A DNA stretch of 64,000 nt, taken from Carallia brachiata. Taxonomy: Eukaryota > Streptophyta > Magnoliopsida > Malpighiales > Rhizophoraceae. The stretch covers positions 1,050,202 through 1,114,201 of the forward strand of contig JADCRB010000061.1 in NCBI GenBank assembly GCA_021464245.1, written 5' to 3'. The notes under the pieces are model-generated. The model was not told the origin of the DNA and ran no database searches. It saw only the letters and a program-made list of their open reading frames with translations. Below are positions 1-12,137 of this stretch, in pieces; position 1 is the first letter of the stretch; the number at the start of each line of letters is the position of its first letter. A program made the translations under genes and the position numbers.

Positions 1-2870
1 TCCAATCAGCCCCCCAAGCCCACCAATTTGGCCGCCCATGGCACCTTCATGGAAACTTCTGTTTGCTTTCTTTAGGTGCATAATAATCACACTTTTTTTT
101 TTTTTTTTAGTTTTTCCCTCTAATTTGGAGCGTAACTGTGTAAATTTTCGTTATTCTTTAGAAACATGGCTGATAGAAGATACTACCGTAAATCTCTCTC
201 TCTCTCTCTTTCTGTTTTTTATCGGTTGAGAATTTCTTTTTCTCAGAATATACATTGCGATTATATTGGTCGAGGATTTTGGATGTCAATAACTGATAAG
301 TATAATACTTCATGTCAACTTTTTCATTCCTTGCGCGGCATGATATGGGCAATTACCTTGTGACGTGAGAATCCACAAAGAGGTTCACTCGTTTGTTAGT
401 TGTGTCTTCTTCATGTGAACAAAGAAAATAAATTGTAGAAAGCGGAATTTTGATAATATATGAGAGGTCATAGGTACAGCCCGAGGTTCTATCCTACCAT
501 GTCAAACTATTATTTAGTGCTGGGAAGCTCCTCCTTTTTTTTTTTTTTTTTTTTTTGTGAATATTAAACCCATACAAAAGAAAAAAAAAAAAAGAGTTGT
601 AATAGTCAAATTTCTAACCACACTTTTGAACAGCAAAACTAATAATCACTTAAATTAATTATCAAGATAGTTCCTCCACTTCTTTTCACTCTAACAAATG
701 TGGGTTGGGTAAAACATATTTTTCTCAAAAAAATTATGTGCCTCCTTTGCTAACTTGTTAAGAAAAAAGAACAAAGCCTAAATGTGGAATTACACAAGCA
801 TACACAAAGTATATTTGTGTAAGATTTTAGATACATGGTATACAGTACTGTATGAAATTTAATTATAAACTCATTTATTGAGTAACAATTTGTCATTTAA
901 AACAAACAAAAATATCACAACTTAGTCATTACACACTGGCTTTTCAACATGTTACAATCCGCTCAACATTCCCTCTTATTGCTGCCACGGTGTTTTTTAC
1001 GAGTTGTTACGTAGTGGTGTTATTTACTTTAATCGCATACGAGGTCCACGATTCAAAGGGCTTGAAAGGCTCCAAATTATTTAGCATCGCATTATTCTAC
1101 TCCGAAAACTCATGCTCAATATTCATAGTCACCCAATATAGAAATTGACTCTAGGTTCATGCCGATCGATTTCACTCAATTAATAAATTAACTTGGAAGT
1201 ATATATTGAAATATTGAACTAGCCATTGCTTCTTCGAGGCTAACCAGAGCAGTTGGTACCTTACATTTCGCCTAATCAATAAATGCAAGGTTTACATTTG
1301 GTTATGTCTGGTTGACCTTTTTTTTTGTGATAAAAAAAGCGGTTGACCCTCTTTTAAGTTTTGACCGATGGGCTAGGCTAGAGCGCTTGAGAGTTAGAGA
1401 GAGAAAGAGGAAAGCGAATTGAAGAAGTGAGAGAAAAGGCTGGTACAATCGGCGATGAACAATATTAAGAATCATGTATTGTTTTTTTTTTTTGACCAAA
1501 GAATCATGTATTGTTTAAAAAAGCAAAGCAATACCAAAATGAATTATGAAAGCACCATGCTGGACTTGGTTGTTGTGAAATTGAGACCAATTAATTCAGA
1601 AGAGTTACCTCCATGTATACCAAATTTCTGGGAATCCGTTGAGGAAGAGCACCACCTTGGGACCCACAGGCCAATAAATAGTCCATATCGGTGGAGGAGG
1701 CAATTAGAGTGCAAGGCAGAGTGGGCCACCGTCACTTTTCTCTAGTAACTTGTGACGGCGCGTACGGTGGTGAGTAGTTGTCGGTGACAGAGCTCCGGTG
1801 GCAATTGTGTCGGTTCTGCGCTTTGATTTAATTAATTTCGCTTTTATTTACGTTTTAAAAATTTATAGTTTCTATGTTCACGAAACAAACACAGAAACTG
1901 AAATTACATGTTTTTAGTCCTGTTTGACAAGATGTGAGATAAAGTGCGTGCTGCATATAGAAATATTGTATATAAAAGTGTTAAAAGATAAAAATATTAT
2001 TATTTAAAATTATATTTTTGTTTGATAAAAGAGGTGAAAGTGCAGTTAAAAAAAGTTAAATTGATTCTTCTTTCTACAATAAAATTATTGTTAGAATAAC
2101 TGTAATATATAAAATGCCGATGAAAAAATAATTATTAATTTATTTCATTTTTAAAAAATTTCACATAAATGCTAAATTTAACAATTAAGAACTTTTTATA
2201 GTCTAAGTAGCCAAGAATAATATTTTTCTTATGGAAATGTCGTCCTTAACTGTTGTCCTCGTTACCATAGGTAATTAGTGTGCTCTGCTTGATTTAAACT
2301 AACAGATTCGCCTTCGTTCCGTCATATGATTGCTAATGCAGTGGTGCTACTCCAATTAGTGAAATGAGATGAAATTTGAGGCTTCGCTTGAAGCTCATTA
2401 CCGTAGGTGCATCAGCTAATCTGTGTATGGATCGAACCTCAGGATTGGTTTCAAGAATGTCAAGCAATGGTTTTTTCTTTCTTTTTTTTTTTTTTAACTA
2501 TAATGTCAAAGAATTCTCAGCAATCAATGTGTCATAAATTTTTGTTTTCAAAGAATACAGATTTACTACGGAGAGCTTTTGGAAATTAAACTGAACAAAT
2601 TGACTTGAGAAAACACATTGTGACAACCTTTTTATTGGTTTAGATCCCACAAAAAAAGATACCTTACAAGTGAACTGGATGACTGAAGAATAATCAACCT
2701 TTGTCCGATTACAATTTCATCAGCAGAGGGGACCATCCATGGCACTACGTTATTGGTATAAAGCACTCAAAACATTCAAACATATAATTAGGCAAAAATT
2801 TAATTTCTCTAACACACAGAACGTTACGGACAATAGACAAACTAAGTAGTTTAAATTGAGACAAGTTAAA
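1..2870. other. Intergenic, no gene recognised
   Basis: AT-rich DNA with several poly-A/poly-T runs and a short CT run near 190-210. The small open frames here (for example 1455-1745) have no recognisable domain, and their composition looks like that of non-coding sequence. I see no supported gene. Confidence 0.6.
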
Positions 2871-3158
2871 ACTACTCCTGTTCTTCTGTCAAATTCTATG
2901 TAAAAGCAATCAACTACGACAATATGCAATTAGACTGTAAGATGCCGATATTCACAAGAATAACTGTAATTCCATTCCTCGTCATTTATTCTTTATTTCA
3001 CAATTGGATGGTTCTGATGGGTATGCATATACTTCAGACCTACTTTTTAATGACCTGTCCAAACGCTAAGTTTTCTTCAGTTGTGTTGATCCAGCGAATT
3101 CACCTCTCTTGGATACTTCTTCTTCTTACTTCAATGTCATCTTCTTCTTGCATCAGTG
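2871..3158 (+). pseudogene. LRK10L/WAK-type receptor kinase ectodomain fragment (inverted copy)
   Basis: One plus-strand frame, interrupted by stops, reads through hallmarks of the galacturonan-binding (GUB_WAK) ectodomain of LRK10L receptor-like kinases: DADIHKNNCNSIPR, then SKR, then SCVDPANSPL. The conserved Cys and the C-x-(D/N)-P-x-N-S-P-L motif are kept. In-frame stops precede DADI and follow SKR, and no kinase domain follows, so it cannot encode a receptor. It is the inverted partner of the minus-strand fragment at 3160-3630 and lacks that fragment's signal peptide and first cysteines. The family assignment comes from motif memory; the duplication is seen directly. Confidence 0.75.
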
Positions 3159-3426
3159 GCACTGATGCAAGAAGAAGAAGTATCGAGTAGAGAGGTGAAT
3201 TCGCTGGATCAACACAACTGACAAAATTTAGCGCTTGGACAGGTCATTAAAAGGTAGCTTTGAAGTATATGTATCATCAGAACCATCCAATTGTGAAATA
3301 AAATATGAATGACGAAAGAATGGAATTGCAGTTATTCTTGTAAATATCGGCATCTTGCAGTCTAATTACATATTGTCGTAATTAATTGCTTTTACATAAA
3401 ATTTGACAGAAGAATGGGAGTACAAT
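2871..3426. repeat. Long inverted repeat (foldback) made of receptor-kinase coding sequence
   Basis: The left arm (about 2871-3158) and right arm (about 3160-3426) are inverted copies of one another, clearly alignable over nearly their whole length. They meet at a 19-bp perfect stem (3140-3158 with 3160-3178) around a single base at 3159. The left arm has about 20 extra bases close to the centre. Both arms translate, in opposite directions, to the same receptor-kinase ectodomain segment, so this is an inverted duplication of a gene fragment rather than a simple MITE. I see no terminal motif or target duplication of a known transposon family. Confidence 0.85.
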
Positions 3427-3630
3427 ACCGTACGGTTGCTTTCACAAGCAAGTCCTTTGTTTTGTTGCCGCAGCTTTCAGGATCGGTTCTCGGTCGAAAA
3501 GGGTAGCTAATGTGGTGTCTCCGCAGGAAGAGGTGCAGACGCTATCATTTCTAGAAGCATTACATGTGTGATATGCTATGGTCACTAGAGAAAGAACAAC
3601 ATATAAGAGAAACTCGACTCTACCAATCAT
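3160..3630 (-). pseudogene. LRK10L/WAK-type receptor kinase, truncated N-terminus
   Basis: On the minus strand an ATG at 3628-3630 starts a hydrophobic signal peptide (MIGRVEFLLYVVLSLVTIAY) followed by the CTSSCG motif. A one-base frame change near 3515 moves the reading frame into HHISYPFRPRTDPESCGN, then ACESNRTVLY, YVKAINYDN, KNNCNS and SCVDPANSPLY. This is the order found in GUB_WAK_bind ectodomains of LRK10-like receptor kinases. At least one frameshift and several stops break it. No transmembrane or kinase part follows, because the sequence runs into its own inverted copy at 3159. The part from about 3427 to 3630 is single copy; the rest forms the right arm of the foldback. It is a dead receptor gene but a possible source of hairpin RNA. 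Confidence 0.8.
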
Positions 3631-3703
3631 TGTGTGTGTGTGAGTGAGAGAGAGAGAGAGAGAAGAGAGCAATCTATGATTCTACGTAAACACTGCTTCT
3701 ATG

Positions 3704-3711
3704 TTTATATA
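3704..3711 (-). promoter_or_regulatory. Possible TATA box ahead of the receptor fragment
   Basis: The minus strand reads TATATAAA about 75 bases upstream of the signal-peptide ATG, with a GA/CT-rich leader and a short TG repeat (3630-3664) between them. The spacing suits a plant core promoter. Transcription from here would run through the receptor fragment and into the inverted repeat. Activity cannot be judged from sequence alone. Confidence 0.35.
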
Positions 3712-3712
3712 A

Positions 3713-5201
3713 CAAAATTTGAAGCCGGCTGGTGTTGCCGTGTGGTAGCATTATGAATGAGAACTTAGTAACTTTCCGATCCTCACTGAGAGGGGTACTT
3801 ATAAGAGGGATTTACAGCAAGGCAGCTGTAAAAAGATCGTGAATACAACTCACAACATACTTTAATTACTAGTCAGTCTTCTTATTGTGACAACGACATA
3901 TAGCTACCTATTGATCAGCTATAATTTCCTTCGTTGAGGACTGAGGATTTGTTTTTCTTCAGAAAAAGAAACCTTATTTTATTCGTACTTTAAAAAGAAA
4001 CCTAGTCAGTCTTCTTATTTAAAAAAAGTGTTTGGTAATTTTATTTATTTTTTAAGAGTATAATTTATTCGTAATTTTATACTACACACTTTTATTTTTT
4101 TAATTTATATTTTAAATATACTATACTTATTATATGGTATAAGATCATGATTAAATTTTACTCACAAAAAATATTGAGTCAAATCAAAAACCTTTAATCC
4201 CCCAAAATAATTAGACATCCACTCTTTACAATCCCCCATATGCTCTAGTTGATGAGTAAACTCTTAGGTGGACATTGCTGGGGAGAGAAGTAACTCATCA
4301 GGTTGCTTCCTGTGCTAAAAGAGTTTTTTTTTTTTTTAACACAAAAATAATTAGTACTTAATCACTTGATTGTCAAAAAAGATGAAAAAAAAGTAAGTAT
4401 ATAAACACCACATAAAGTGCTTTTGCACTCCAACCCCCTTAAAAATAAAAATCTTTCAATTAATCGAAAAATTTGACCCCACCACTCCCCCAACGCCAAA
4501 TATCAGTAACCAATTAGGCGAGCCTTCTTTTTTTGACCGAGCCAATTAGGCAAGCCTAATTGATGAAAGAGCTTTCAGACTACACGCTTAGAGGCAACCT
4601 ACTCGAAAAGAAGTTTCCAAATTTGGGTATGTGGTCCACTCGTTACTTTTATTGAAATTGACTACGTCGGCCTTGCTATGGAATATGAAAAATGCCAGCC
4701 TTAGATTACCTGGTGTGCCCACTTCATTCAACCTCTTTACCAACCATTGGTTAGCCATCAACCCAGATGGCAGGCCCCGGCCACCGCCCACTACATTGGC
4801 ATTATTGCTCAGATTCCCAAACTACGAATACTACAAACAAATCCCGTATCTTTTCAATAATTTTGAGGTTTTTACCCAAAAACAAGTGTTTTTCGTTTTC
4901 TTAATGTATCTTATTAGAATAATGATAATGATGAAGACGAAAGCGGGCTTCCTAAACGAGAGCTTGTTGCCAAACAATGTTTACCACATTTATCAACTAA
5001 TTAAAAAAAAAAAAAGAAAACCAAACAAAAAAGATATGCAATCAGCTTTCCACATTTCCGCTTTTCAATCAATCGAGTTGTTTAATGATTGTATTTTACA
5101 ATCTTTTCGATTTTAAATTTATTAGCTTCGAAGAGCTTGCACTATCTGCAAAATTGGATTTAGAAGTAGAAAACGAAAGCAAGAAACTTTAAAGGGTTAT
5201 T
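3713..5201. other. Intergenic, no gene recognised
   Basis: AT-rich sequence with poly-T and poly-A tracts. The longest frame (4631-5116, plus strand) encodes no domain I recognise and includes a lysine-rich low-complexity stretch, so I do not call it a gene. Confidence 0.5.
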
Positions 5202-5445
5202 CTACTCATTGAACCCATTTGGTTTCTTCTTCTGTCTCCTGCGTTGATCACGTAAACCTGAAATAGAAAAGTTGAGTACATTGCACATAAGGTAAGATAC
5301 AGGGCGAAGGGAAATACTAAAGTAATAGACTAGAGATAAAAGGAAAAGTGAACAAAAGAATACGTTTCTTCTCTTCCTTTCGTTTCCTCTTCAAATTATC
5401 TTTGAATTTTCTCTTGCCTGCCATCTCTTTCAAATCCATGTGAAC

Positions 5446-5481
<36 letters not shown>

Positions 5482-8400
5482 AAGGGTGAATATCAAGATA
5501 CAGCTTATTGGCAATTTGAGAAACATCTGATTAAACACATAAAGATTTTAATTCATTTATTTGCCATAGGCATATTGCCAATTCTCTGGCATTGGAATAC
5601 ACGTGAGCCTTTCCGAAATGATGTAATATTAACATCCAACAGCTTGGCAGCATCAAAGAGGTAAGCATGAAACATAAAATTTAGAGATTATCAGGGCAGA
5701 AGAGTAAATTATACTGAATATCTACCTCTTGACCAGCACTTCTGAGCGCCTGAAGTGGCTCCACACAATCCTGGCCAATGACCACCAATTTCCTCTTTTT
5801 GTTATCTCCCAAATTCATGCCATTGCCCAGCCTTTGCCTAGCTAATTCTTCAAATTGTTGTTGTAGGGCAGGTGAGACACCAGCCTGTGAAAGAGAGATA
5901 AATGTCAGTCAAGACTGATATACTTCATGATTTGATTTGATGAATGATGAAAAATCACAGGGAGTGATCTAGGCATCGACTGAAGTCGAGAATAAAAAAT
6001 TAGATAAGCAGGATCACGGGTCCGGCCTCTACTGCCTCTAGCAGAGGACTGTTCATGCAAATACGGTCCTTCATGTACAAAAAAGGCTCATGGGGATGTT
6101 TACAGAATTAGAACCTGTAGAGAACTCCTGCTGACGGGAAAAACAAACTGTTTCAAAGGCTTAAAAAGCTATTCAATCATATGGATTAAAATTCTATATG
6201 AGACTGAGAAGGCTACAGATAACATAACATAGACAGCATGACTTCGATGATAAAAAAAAAAGGACTGAATGACTTCTAGTGCAATAGTGGTCAAACTCTG
6301 ACAGAAGTGTGTGCCCTTTAAGGTTTACTAAACCAATGTCCTATTTGATCACAAGCACTGGGATTTATTAAGAACACAAGAATATTGAGGATCCAGCAGT
6401 AGCTAGAGCGGTTGGAGGCTTTGCTTCCAACACAGCGGGGGTTCAAACCCCCACCCCTATCCTCCTCTCCCTCTCTCTAACCGCTAGGTTACCAACTCTA
6501 ATGGACCAAAAAAAAAAAAAAACACAATTATTGTCAGCAACAATCCAGCATAAACTTTTTCTACATTGTTGGTCAGAAGTATGGGTAATCAGTCTGATAG
6601 TCATCAAAAGAGGTTTGGTGCAAACAGACAAAGAACAGCGAATAATTACCCCTGCCAAATATCGATGCGAAAATGACTTTGGTTGCAAAGGACGTGAAAG
6701 CAGCACATTGAGCTCCTGAATTATGAAATAAGCAAGAAATTGATGCTCTATTTAAACAAATCTCTTGGTAGATCTACAGAAACAAAAATTCAACTGCAAA
6801 GTTTTCGAAACAAACTTGCTGTAACTTCTTCAATTGCATGGAGGTGACTTTCTTTTGCTTATAGTTATTAGCTCTTTCTTCCTCATTGTCATCATTGTCC
6901 ACAGTTAACTCAAGTGATTCCGCATTCCGTTCAAACCAGGTTTTCTTAGCCTTCTCCTGCAGGAAAGCATGTAAGCAGGAAGTTGAACCAGAGCTTTCTC
7001 TAGCTAACCATTAATTAATAGTCTAATTACTCAACTTGCACATGGTGACGACAACAAAGTCTAAAGACAAACTATCCCATAAAAAACTGTGAAAATGACC
7101 ATATTGAAAAAATGAAAGAATGATTCATACTTGAGATTCCTTTCGTGTAATCTTGTCTATTTGACGTGCAAGAGACAACCGTTTCATAACTTCTGGCATG
7201 TATGAGTCCTCTAAAGGAAATCTCTGGAAACTTTCCTGTGTAAAGAGAAATGAAAGCCAAATAAACACTTAGAACCCATGACATTAATGTGAAAAGGACA
7301 TGAGTTCAATGCTTACGCATAGCATAATGATAGGTAACAATCGGGAATATCAAGATGAATCATCTTAGGAGGTCAAAGTACACAATTCTATAATGAGTAG
7401 CCATTTCTAATTTTCACGTAATATATATCCAATATTTGTATTTTTGACTGGCTCTCCACTATAGAATCAATGATCTAGGCCCCAAAAACTATCCATCAGC
7501 ATTTTCGCTTCTCTTTGAAGCAAAATCCACCGAGAAGACAAATTTGCTACAACTAAAGACTTCCATTTAACAGCTAAAAGTCATCACCTTTGAAAAAGAT
7601 TTGCATAAAGAGGCAAATTTTGAGGTTTCCTTTGGTGAGATTAAAGCAATACTGCATCCATCAGTAAAACCTCTAGCAGTTCTTCCACTTCTGTGAACAT
7701 AAACCTAACAGAAAAGAAAAATTAATGAATTAAAAGATAGGGGAAAGAGAGAGAAAGCGCAATAATGTTTAAAAACATGGTTAAAAGCATCCTTGTTTTT
7801 GCTTACTTCTGCCGAATGTGGAAGCTGATAGTGAACAACAGTTCGAACACCAGGAATATCAAGGCCTCTTGCAGCAACATCTGTGGCGACAAGTATACCA
7901 TGTTCACTTGTACGAAAACGATCAATCGCCTGTATAAGATGGTAAAGTGGGATTGGTTTGGAACAAAGGAGTTCATGCGCAAATCTTTAACCGCAAATAA
8001 CAAGTTAACTTGGATATGTTAATAATGCTGATTAACCTATTTCACATTTTTTAGTAGCTTCTTTGCAGAGAAGAGATCACAAAATCACTTTTTGATTCAT
8101 AATTAGAAAACATGATTCAGAAGAGGTTGTCAACAACATTACAAAAATTATAAGTCGACTAGTTGCATAGACGAATCAAATAAGTAGTTGACATTCCAGC
8201 AAATCAGCACACATGATGAATAAAAGACAATTCCAGGTAACTTGTAATAATAGGCATCAGCTATTGATGCAAAGCACTCATTTTCCACATAAACAGCAGC
8301 ACACGTTCCACGTCATAGAGTAGAGCCCCGAGGTGTACCTTGAGGTTGGATTAGATTAACACAAATAATCAGAAATTTCTTGTGGCACATCAACCTACCA

Positions 8401-11400
8401 AATGCTTAGGACACAAGCATGCATCCAGAGGTCGTTATAAATTACAAAAACTTTCTTCCATTCACTTACAGTAATTGCTATTATGGTTGCATCAAATTTT
8501 ACTTTCTACTGAAAGGATCCATAAGTCTGCTTCAATAGTTTGACTTTGGCCATGCTTATGGTAACTAATTTGACAACGATCCATGTTCATAGCTTCCACA
8601 ACTAAGGCCCTATAATGCACTTGATTTATAAGTTGTCTTATCACGATCTAAGGACACTAGCGCTCATATGTATTAAGAATAATGACCCACAACTGCTTTA
8701 AATCAATAAATATTAGTAGTCAAACCTTTAAACGAGCTCGTTGCTGCATCTGAGCATGAAGTGTCCAGACATTAATGCCAAGAATGCGCAAGAGGGCAGA
8801 AATATGGCGCAAAGCTGCAATTGATGTACAGAAAACAATTGTCCGACCTTGGCCATGCACACTCAATATATAGTACAGGTGCGCATCTTTATCCTCTTCT
8901 GTACATCTGCAATGTCATTAAACTCAAAGATCAGAATAACAATTCATCGTAGCTTATCAAGTAAATTAGTGTCATTTACAGGAAGTGCCAAAATTTGGGA
9001 TTAGGGCTTTTTTTTTGTTGTATACAAGATGCGATCAATGATACATACTCAACAAATGATTCCTCAAGCTTATCAGCCAGGATCGATGCCTTTGTCAAAT
9101 CAATGATGGCAGCATTAGGTTTCATTCCTGCACGCTCAGATAGAGTTTCTATGGAATTAATTCCATCAGCCACGGAATGATTTGATTTCAGTGAACCACG
9201 CTTTAGCTTTTTGCGAAAGTCAGCAGACAATGCAATAGTTGCAGAAAAAACGAAAGTCTGTCTTTTCTTCCTTTGCAAGCTTGAAAATGTCACACAACTT
9301 TGTGTATTGTGAGACTGCCCTTCAACAGAACTGCTGGTGATAGGCAACATGTCGATTATTGATTGCAACTCATGAAAATGTCCATTCTCAATCATTCTAT
9401 CAGCCTCATCCAACACAAAGAATGATAATGAATGCAACTGCAGCAACAAGAAATAAGATCACATAACACTTCTAAAGCACAATATTTCTGCATAGATCAG
9501 TAATCAAAGAATAAAAGAATCATTTTCGGATAAAGACACAAAAATGCATGTCTCCAAAATGGAATTAGGAAGAGAATTTTATAATTTTTTCACATTTGTA
9601 AGGTAAATGCCGACAGGGTTGAGAAAATTCCTGCTTGTGATTTCACAATGACATCTAATGTGCAGCATGAAATAGAACTAACCTCAACAACATGTTTCTC
9701 TCCGCCAGACATAAGTTCCCACAACCTCCCAGGGGTCCCTACAACAATCTCAGGTCTCGCTTTCAAAAGCCTTTCCTGCTTCTCTGTTGACATCCCACCA
9801 ACAATGGGAACGACTCTTATGTTGATACCCTCAGCCACTTGCTTAAGATGATCAGTTACCTAAACAAAGAAAATAAAACACTTGACAGAGTTCAATCACC
9901 AAAAGCCAACATTCATGCCACCACAAGCCAGTTGGAAAAATTCATAATTGTGCTCAGGCACTCAGCACTTTCCATTCAACAATGGGAAGGACAACATAGA
10001 TATTTTCAAAAAAATTGGACCACCAAATAGGATCCTTCAAACTTCATTCTGGAAGTTGGAAGTCTAGCTTTGCGAACATGAAACAAATGTAAAACAACAA
10101 GGAAAACTAGCTTAAAATTTCAAAATCCTTGAACACCACCACAATTGGATGTTAGCATCTCTTTTAAGACAATCATCACCTTCGCCACTACTATCCCTGC
10201 TCATCATCAATGATCAACATAATGGAAACAATCGATGACACAAGTTAAATGAATGTGAAACTACAAAGATTTTGACCTGTTTGGGGCATTTAGAATATAT
10301 GTTCGTGGTACTAGAGTGAAAATGCAATGCTCTTAGCAAAAGAGACAAACCTAACAGTCTTATCATTTACATAGCATTAGAGCACACAATTAATTATGAT
10401 TCCTCGTAGGCTCGTAGCGCTCAATCAACTGAGTTCTCAAGAAAAGAGAAGCAACAGGATGCCTACCTGAAGTGCAAGTTCCCTTGTAGGAGTAATGATA
10501 AGAGCACGTAAAACACCTTTGGGAGCAAACTTCTCAGCTTCCTCCCCCATCTCTTCAAACGTTTTTGCAGCTTTATCTCTTTCCTCTAGGAGTCGCTGCA
10601 GTATAGGCAAACCAAAAGCAAGGGTCTTACCGGACCCAGTTTCTGCAGCACCAGCAACATCCTGTAACACAAATGCACAACCCTGACTACCAGACTAAAC
10701 AGCAGTATCCACCATGCAAACCTCTGTGCATATATTTGACTGACCTTCCCTTGATGAGCTGCAACTGGTATACAAGCTTTCTGTATTGGTGTTGGTTCCT
10801 TGAAGCCAAGCCTATTTATTGATTTCATGAGCAGAGGATGAAGTCGCAATTCATTCCACGCAAAAAATTCAGCCTCATCGACTGACTCTCCTTCAACATC
10901 CTCCTTGCTATTGCTAACTACAATGACAATCATGCAGCACACATTGTCATAGAATCCTCAAAGTGAAAAAGCTACCTCATATGCGACATACATGTACCAA
11001 AATTGAAGCAAATATAAAATTGATACTCAAAACAGTAGTTCTCATCTCCATAACGTAGCCCAGCTCAATATTCACCCCCAATAAATAAACATACCCAGTA
11101 AAAAGTGCGATATAATCTCTTAACACAGACCCCAAGACCAAATCAACAATGAGAAAGGCAGGATGCAAAAAAGACTAACCAGCTGTTGATTCCTCGTTTT
11201 TCTGAGTTTCATATGCCTTCCTTTTCTCCTTCTTCTTCTTCTTTTTCTTTCTCTTCTTTTTTATGTCCACATTCTTCTCCTCCTCTACTTTCTCGTCAAT
11301 CCCATCACCAGCATCATCAGGCGCTGTTTCTTTGATTTAGTTTTTCTCTCTGGCTTCCCCTCCTCAAGTTTGGGGATCACCAAACCATACTCAGACTCAT

Positions 11401-12137
11401 CAATCTCTTCAAGCGAATAGAAACCTACATTTGGACAGTATAAGAAGAGGCCCCAAAAAAAAAAAAAATCAGAAAAGAATTAATGAAATCAAACTGTTTG
11501 ACTTGCGAGTATAAAATTTCTAATAAAACTAAAAGAAATCATCTCTTCATTGATTTTGTGCTTCATGTCTACGACTTAATGAATAATCCCACCGCGATTG
11601 GCCATCACCAATGAAACATATCTCCCACAACTTGGCTGAACTTAAAAGGGTTAACAACAAAGAAAAAGGAAAAGGATAAACCTTTTCAATGCACCACAAA
11701 GAGTCCTATAAGTTGAAACTATCAGCAGCTCTTCCCATTCATTCAATTAGAATTTATAATAATTAGCGCACAAATGGACAAAGTTTGAGGATATGCACTA
11801 TGTAGTCCATTTAAAAAGTATGTTCATAGAGTACTAAATACTAACCTTAAACCCTGAAAACCTCCCAAAGCATATATTGGCTAGATGTCAAATTGCATCA
11901 AAAAGAATTCTACGGAGAGAGAGAGAGAGAGAGACAGAGAGAGAGAGAGAGAACCTCCTTCGAGCTCGTTGGAGCCGTCGAGGACAGAGAAGGGATCGTC
12001 TTCAGGGAGCGATCGCTTCCAACGGAGTGAGTCGATTCGGTCGATTACTGTATCTTCTGGGGTTCGCTTTCTCTTCCCCTTTCTGTTCGAGGGTTTGGCG
12101 CCAGTGACGGTTGTGGCGGCGGCGACGAGGCGGCCAT
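5202..12137 (-). CDS. RH13: DEAD-box ATP-dependent RNA helicase, RH13-like (15 exons, two apparent frameshifts)
   Basis: Minus-strand exons: 12137-11955, 11424-11180, 10917-10745, 10661-10467, 9859-9683, 9437-9049, 8906-8726, 7929-7807, 7704-7588, 7235-7131, 6956-6816, 6715-6650, 5884-5726, 5445-5364, 5257-5202; all GT-AG. Helicase motifs appear in order: Q motif GFKEPTPIQ, motif I AETGSGKT, Ia PTREL, Ib [22 protein letters not shown] and HRSGRTAR. A Lys/Arg-rich N-terminus and tail suggest a nuclear/nucleolar protein, as expected for ribosome-biogenesis helicases of the RH13/DDX24/Mak5 group (family knowledge). Phases join cleanly from exon 3 to the stop. In exon 1 the ATG frame differs by one base from the conserved basic frame, and exon 2 needs one more base between KTK and the acidic APDDAGDG stretch. 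With both bases the product would be about 797 aa, a normal length. Either the gene is recently disabled or the assembly has two 1-nt errors. Confidence 0.9.
5448..5477. repeat. (GA)n microsatellite acting as a splice-site pyrimidine tract
   Basis: A GA dinucleotide run on plus is a CT run on the minus strand, ending at the AG acceptor of helicase exon 14 (exon starts at 5445). It therefore supplies the polypyrimidine tract of that intron. Confidence 0.8.
6388..6520 (+). mobile_element. tRNA-derived SINE in a helicase intron
   Basis: About 133 bp with a box-A-like TAGCTAGAGCGGTTGG near 6400 and a perfect box B GGTTCAAACCC at 6440-6450, then a CT-rich body and a terminal A run (6507-6520). 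Imperfect flanking direct repeats, AACACAAGAATATTG (6373-6387) and AACACAATTATTG (6521-6533), look like a target-site duplication. The element lies antisense to the helicase gene, between exons 12 and 13. Internal Pol III boxes, an A tail and a duplication together define a plant SINE; I cannot name the family. Confidence 0.7.
11915..11953. repeat. (GA)n microsatellite next to helicase exon 1 donor
   Basis: An interrupted GA run directly downstream (minus strand) of the exon 1 donor at 11954, so the intron begins GT followed by a long CT tract. It also produces spurious Arg/Glu-rich frames on plus. Confidence 0.8.

Noticed and set aside
4631..5116. 161-aa plus-strand open frame
   Set aside because: No recognised domain, low-complexity Lys run, AT-rich end; no support as a gene.
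5560..5660. Minus-strand stretch reading DAAKLLDV near the helicase 3' end
   Set aside because: No AG acceptor precedes it, whereas exon 13 joins in phase to the exon at 5445, so it is intronic.
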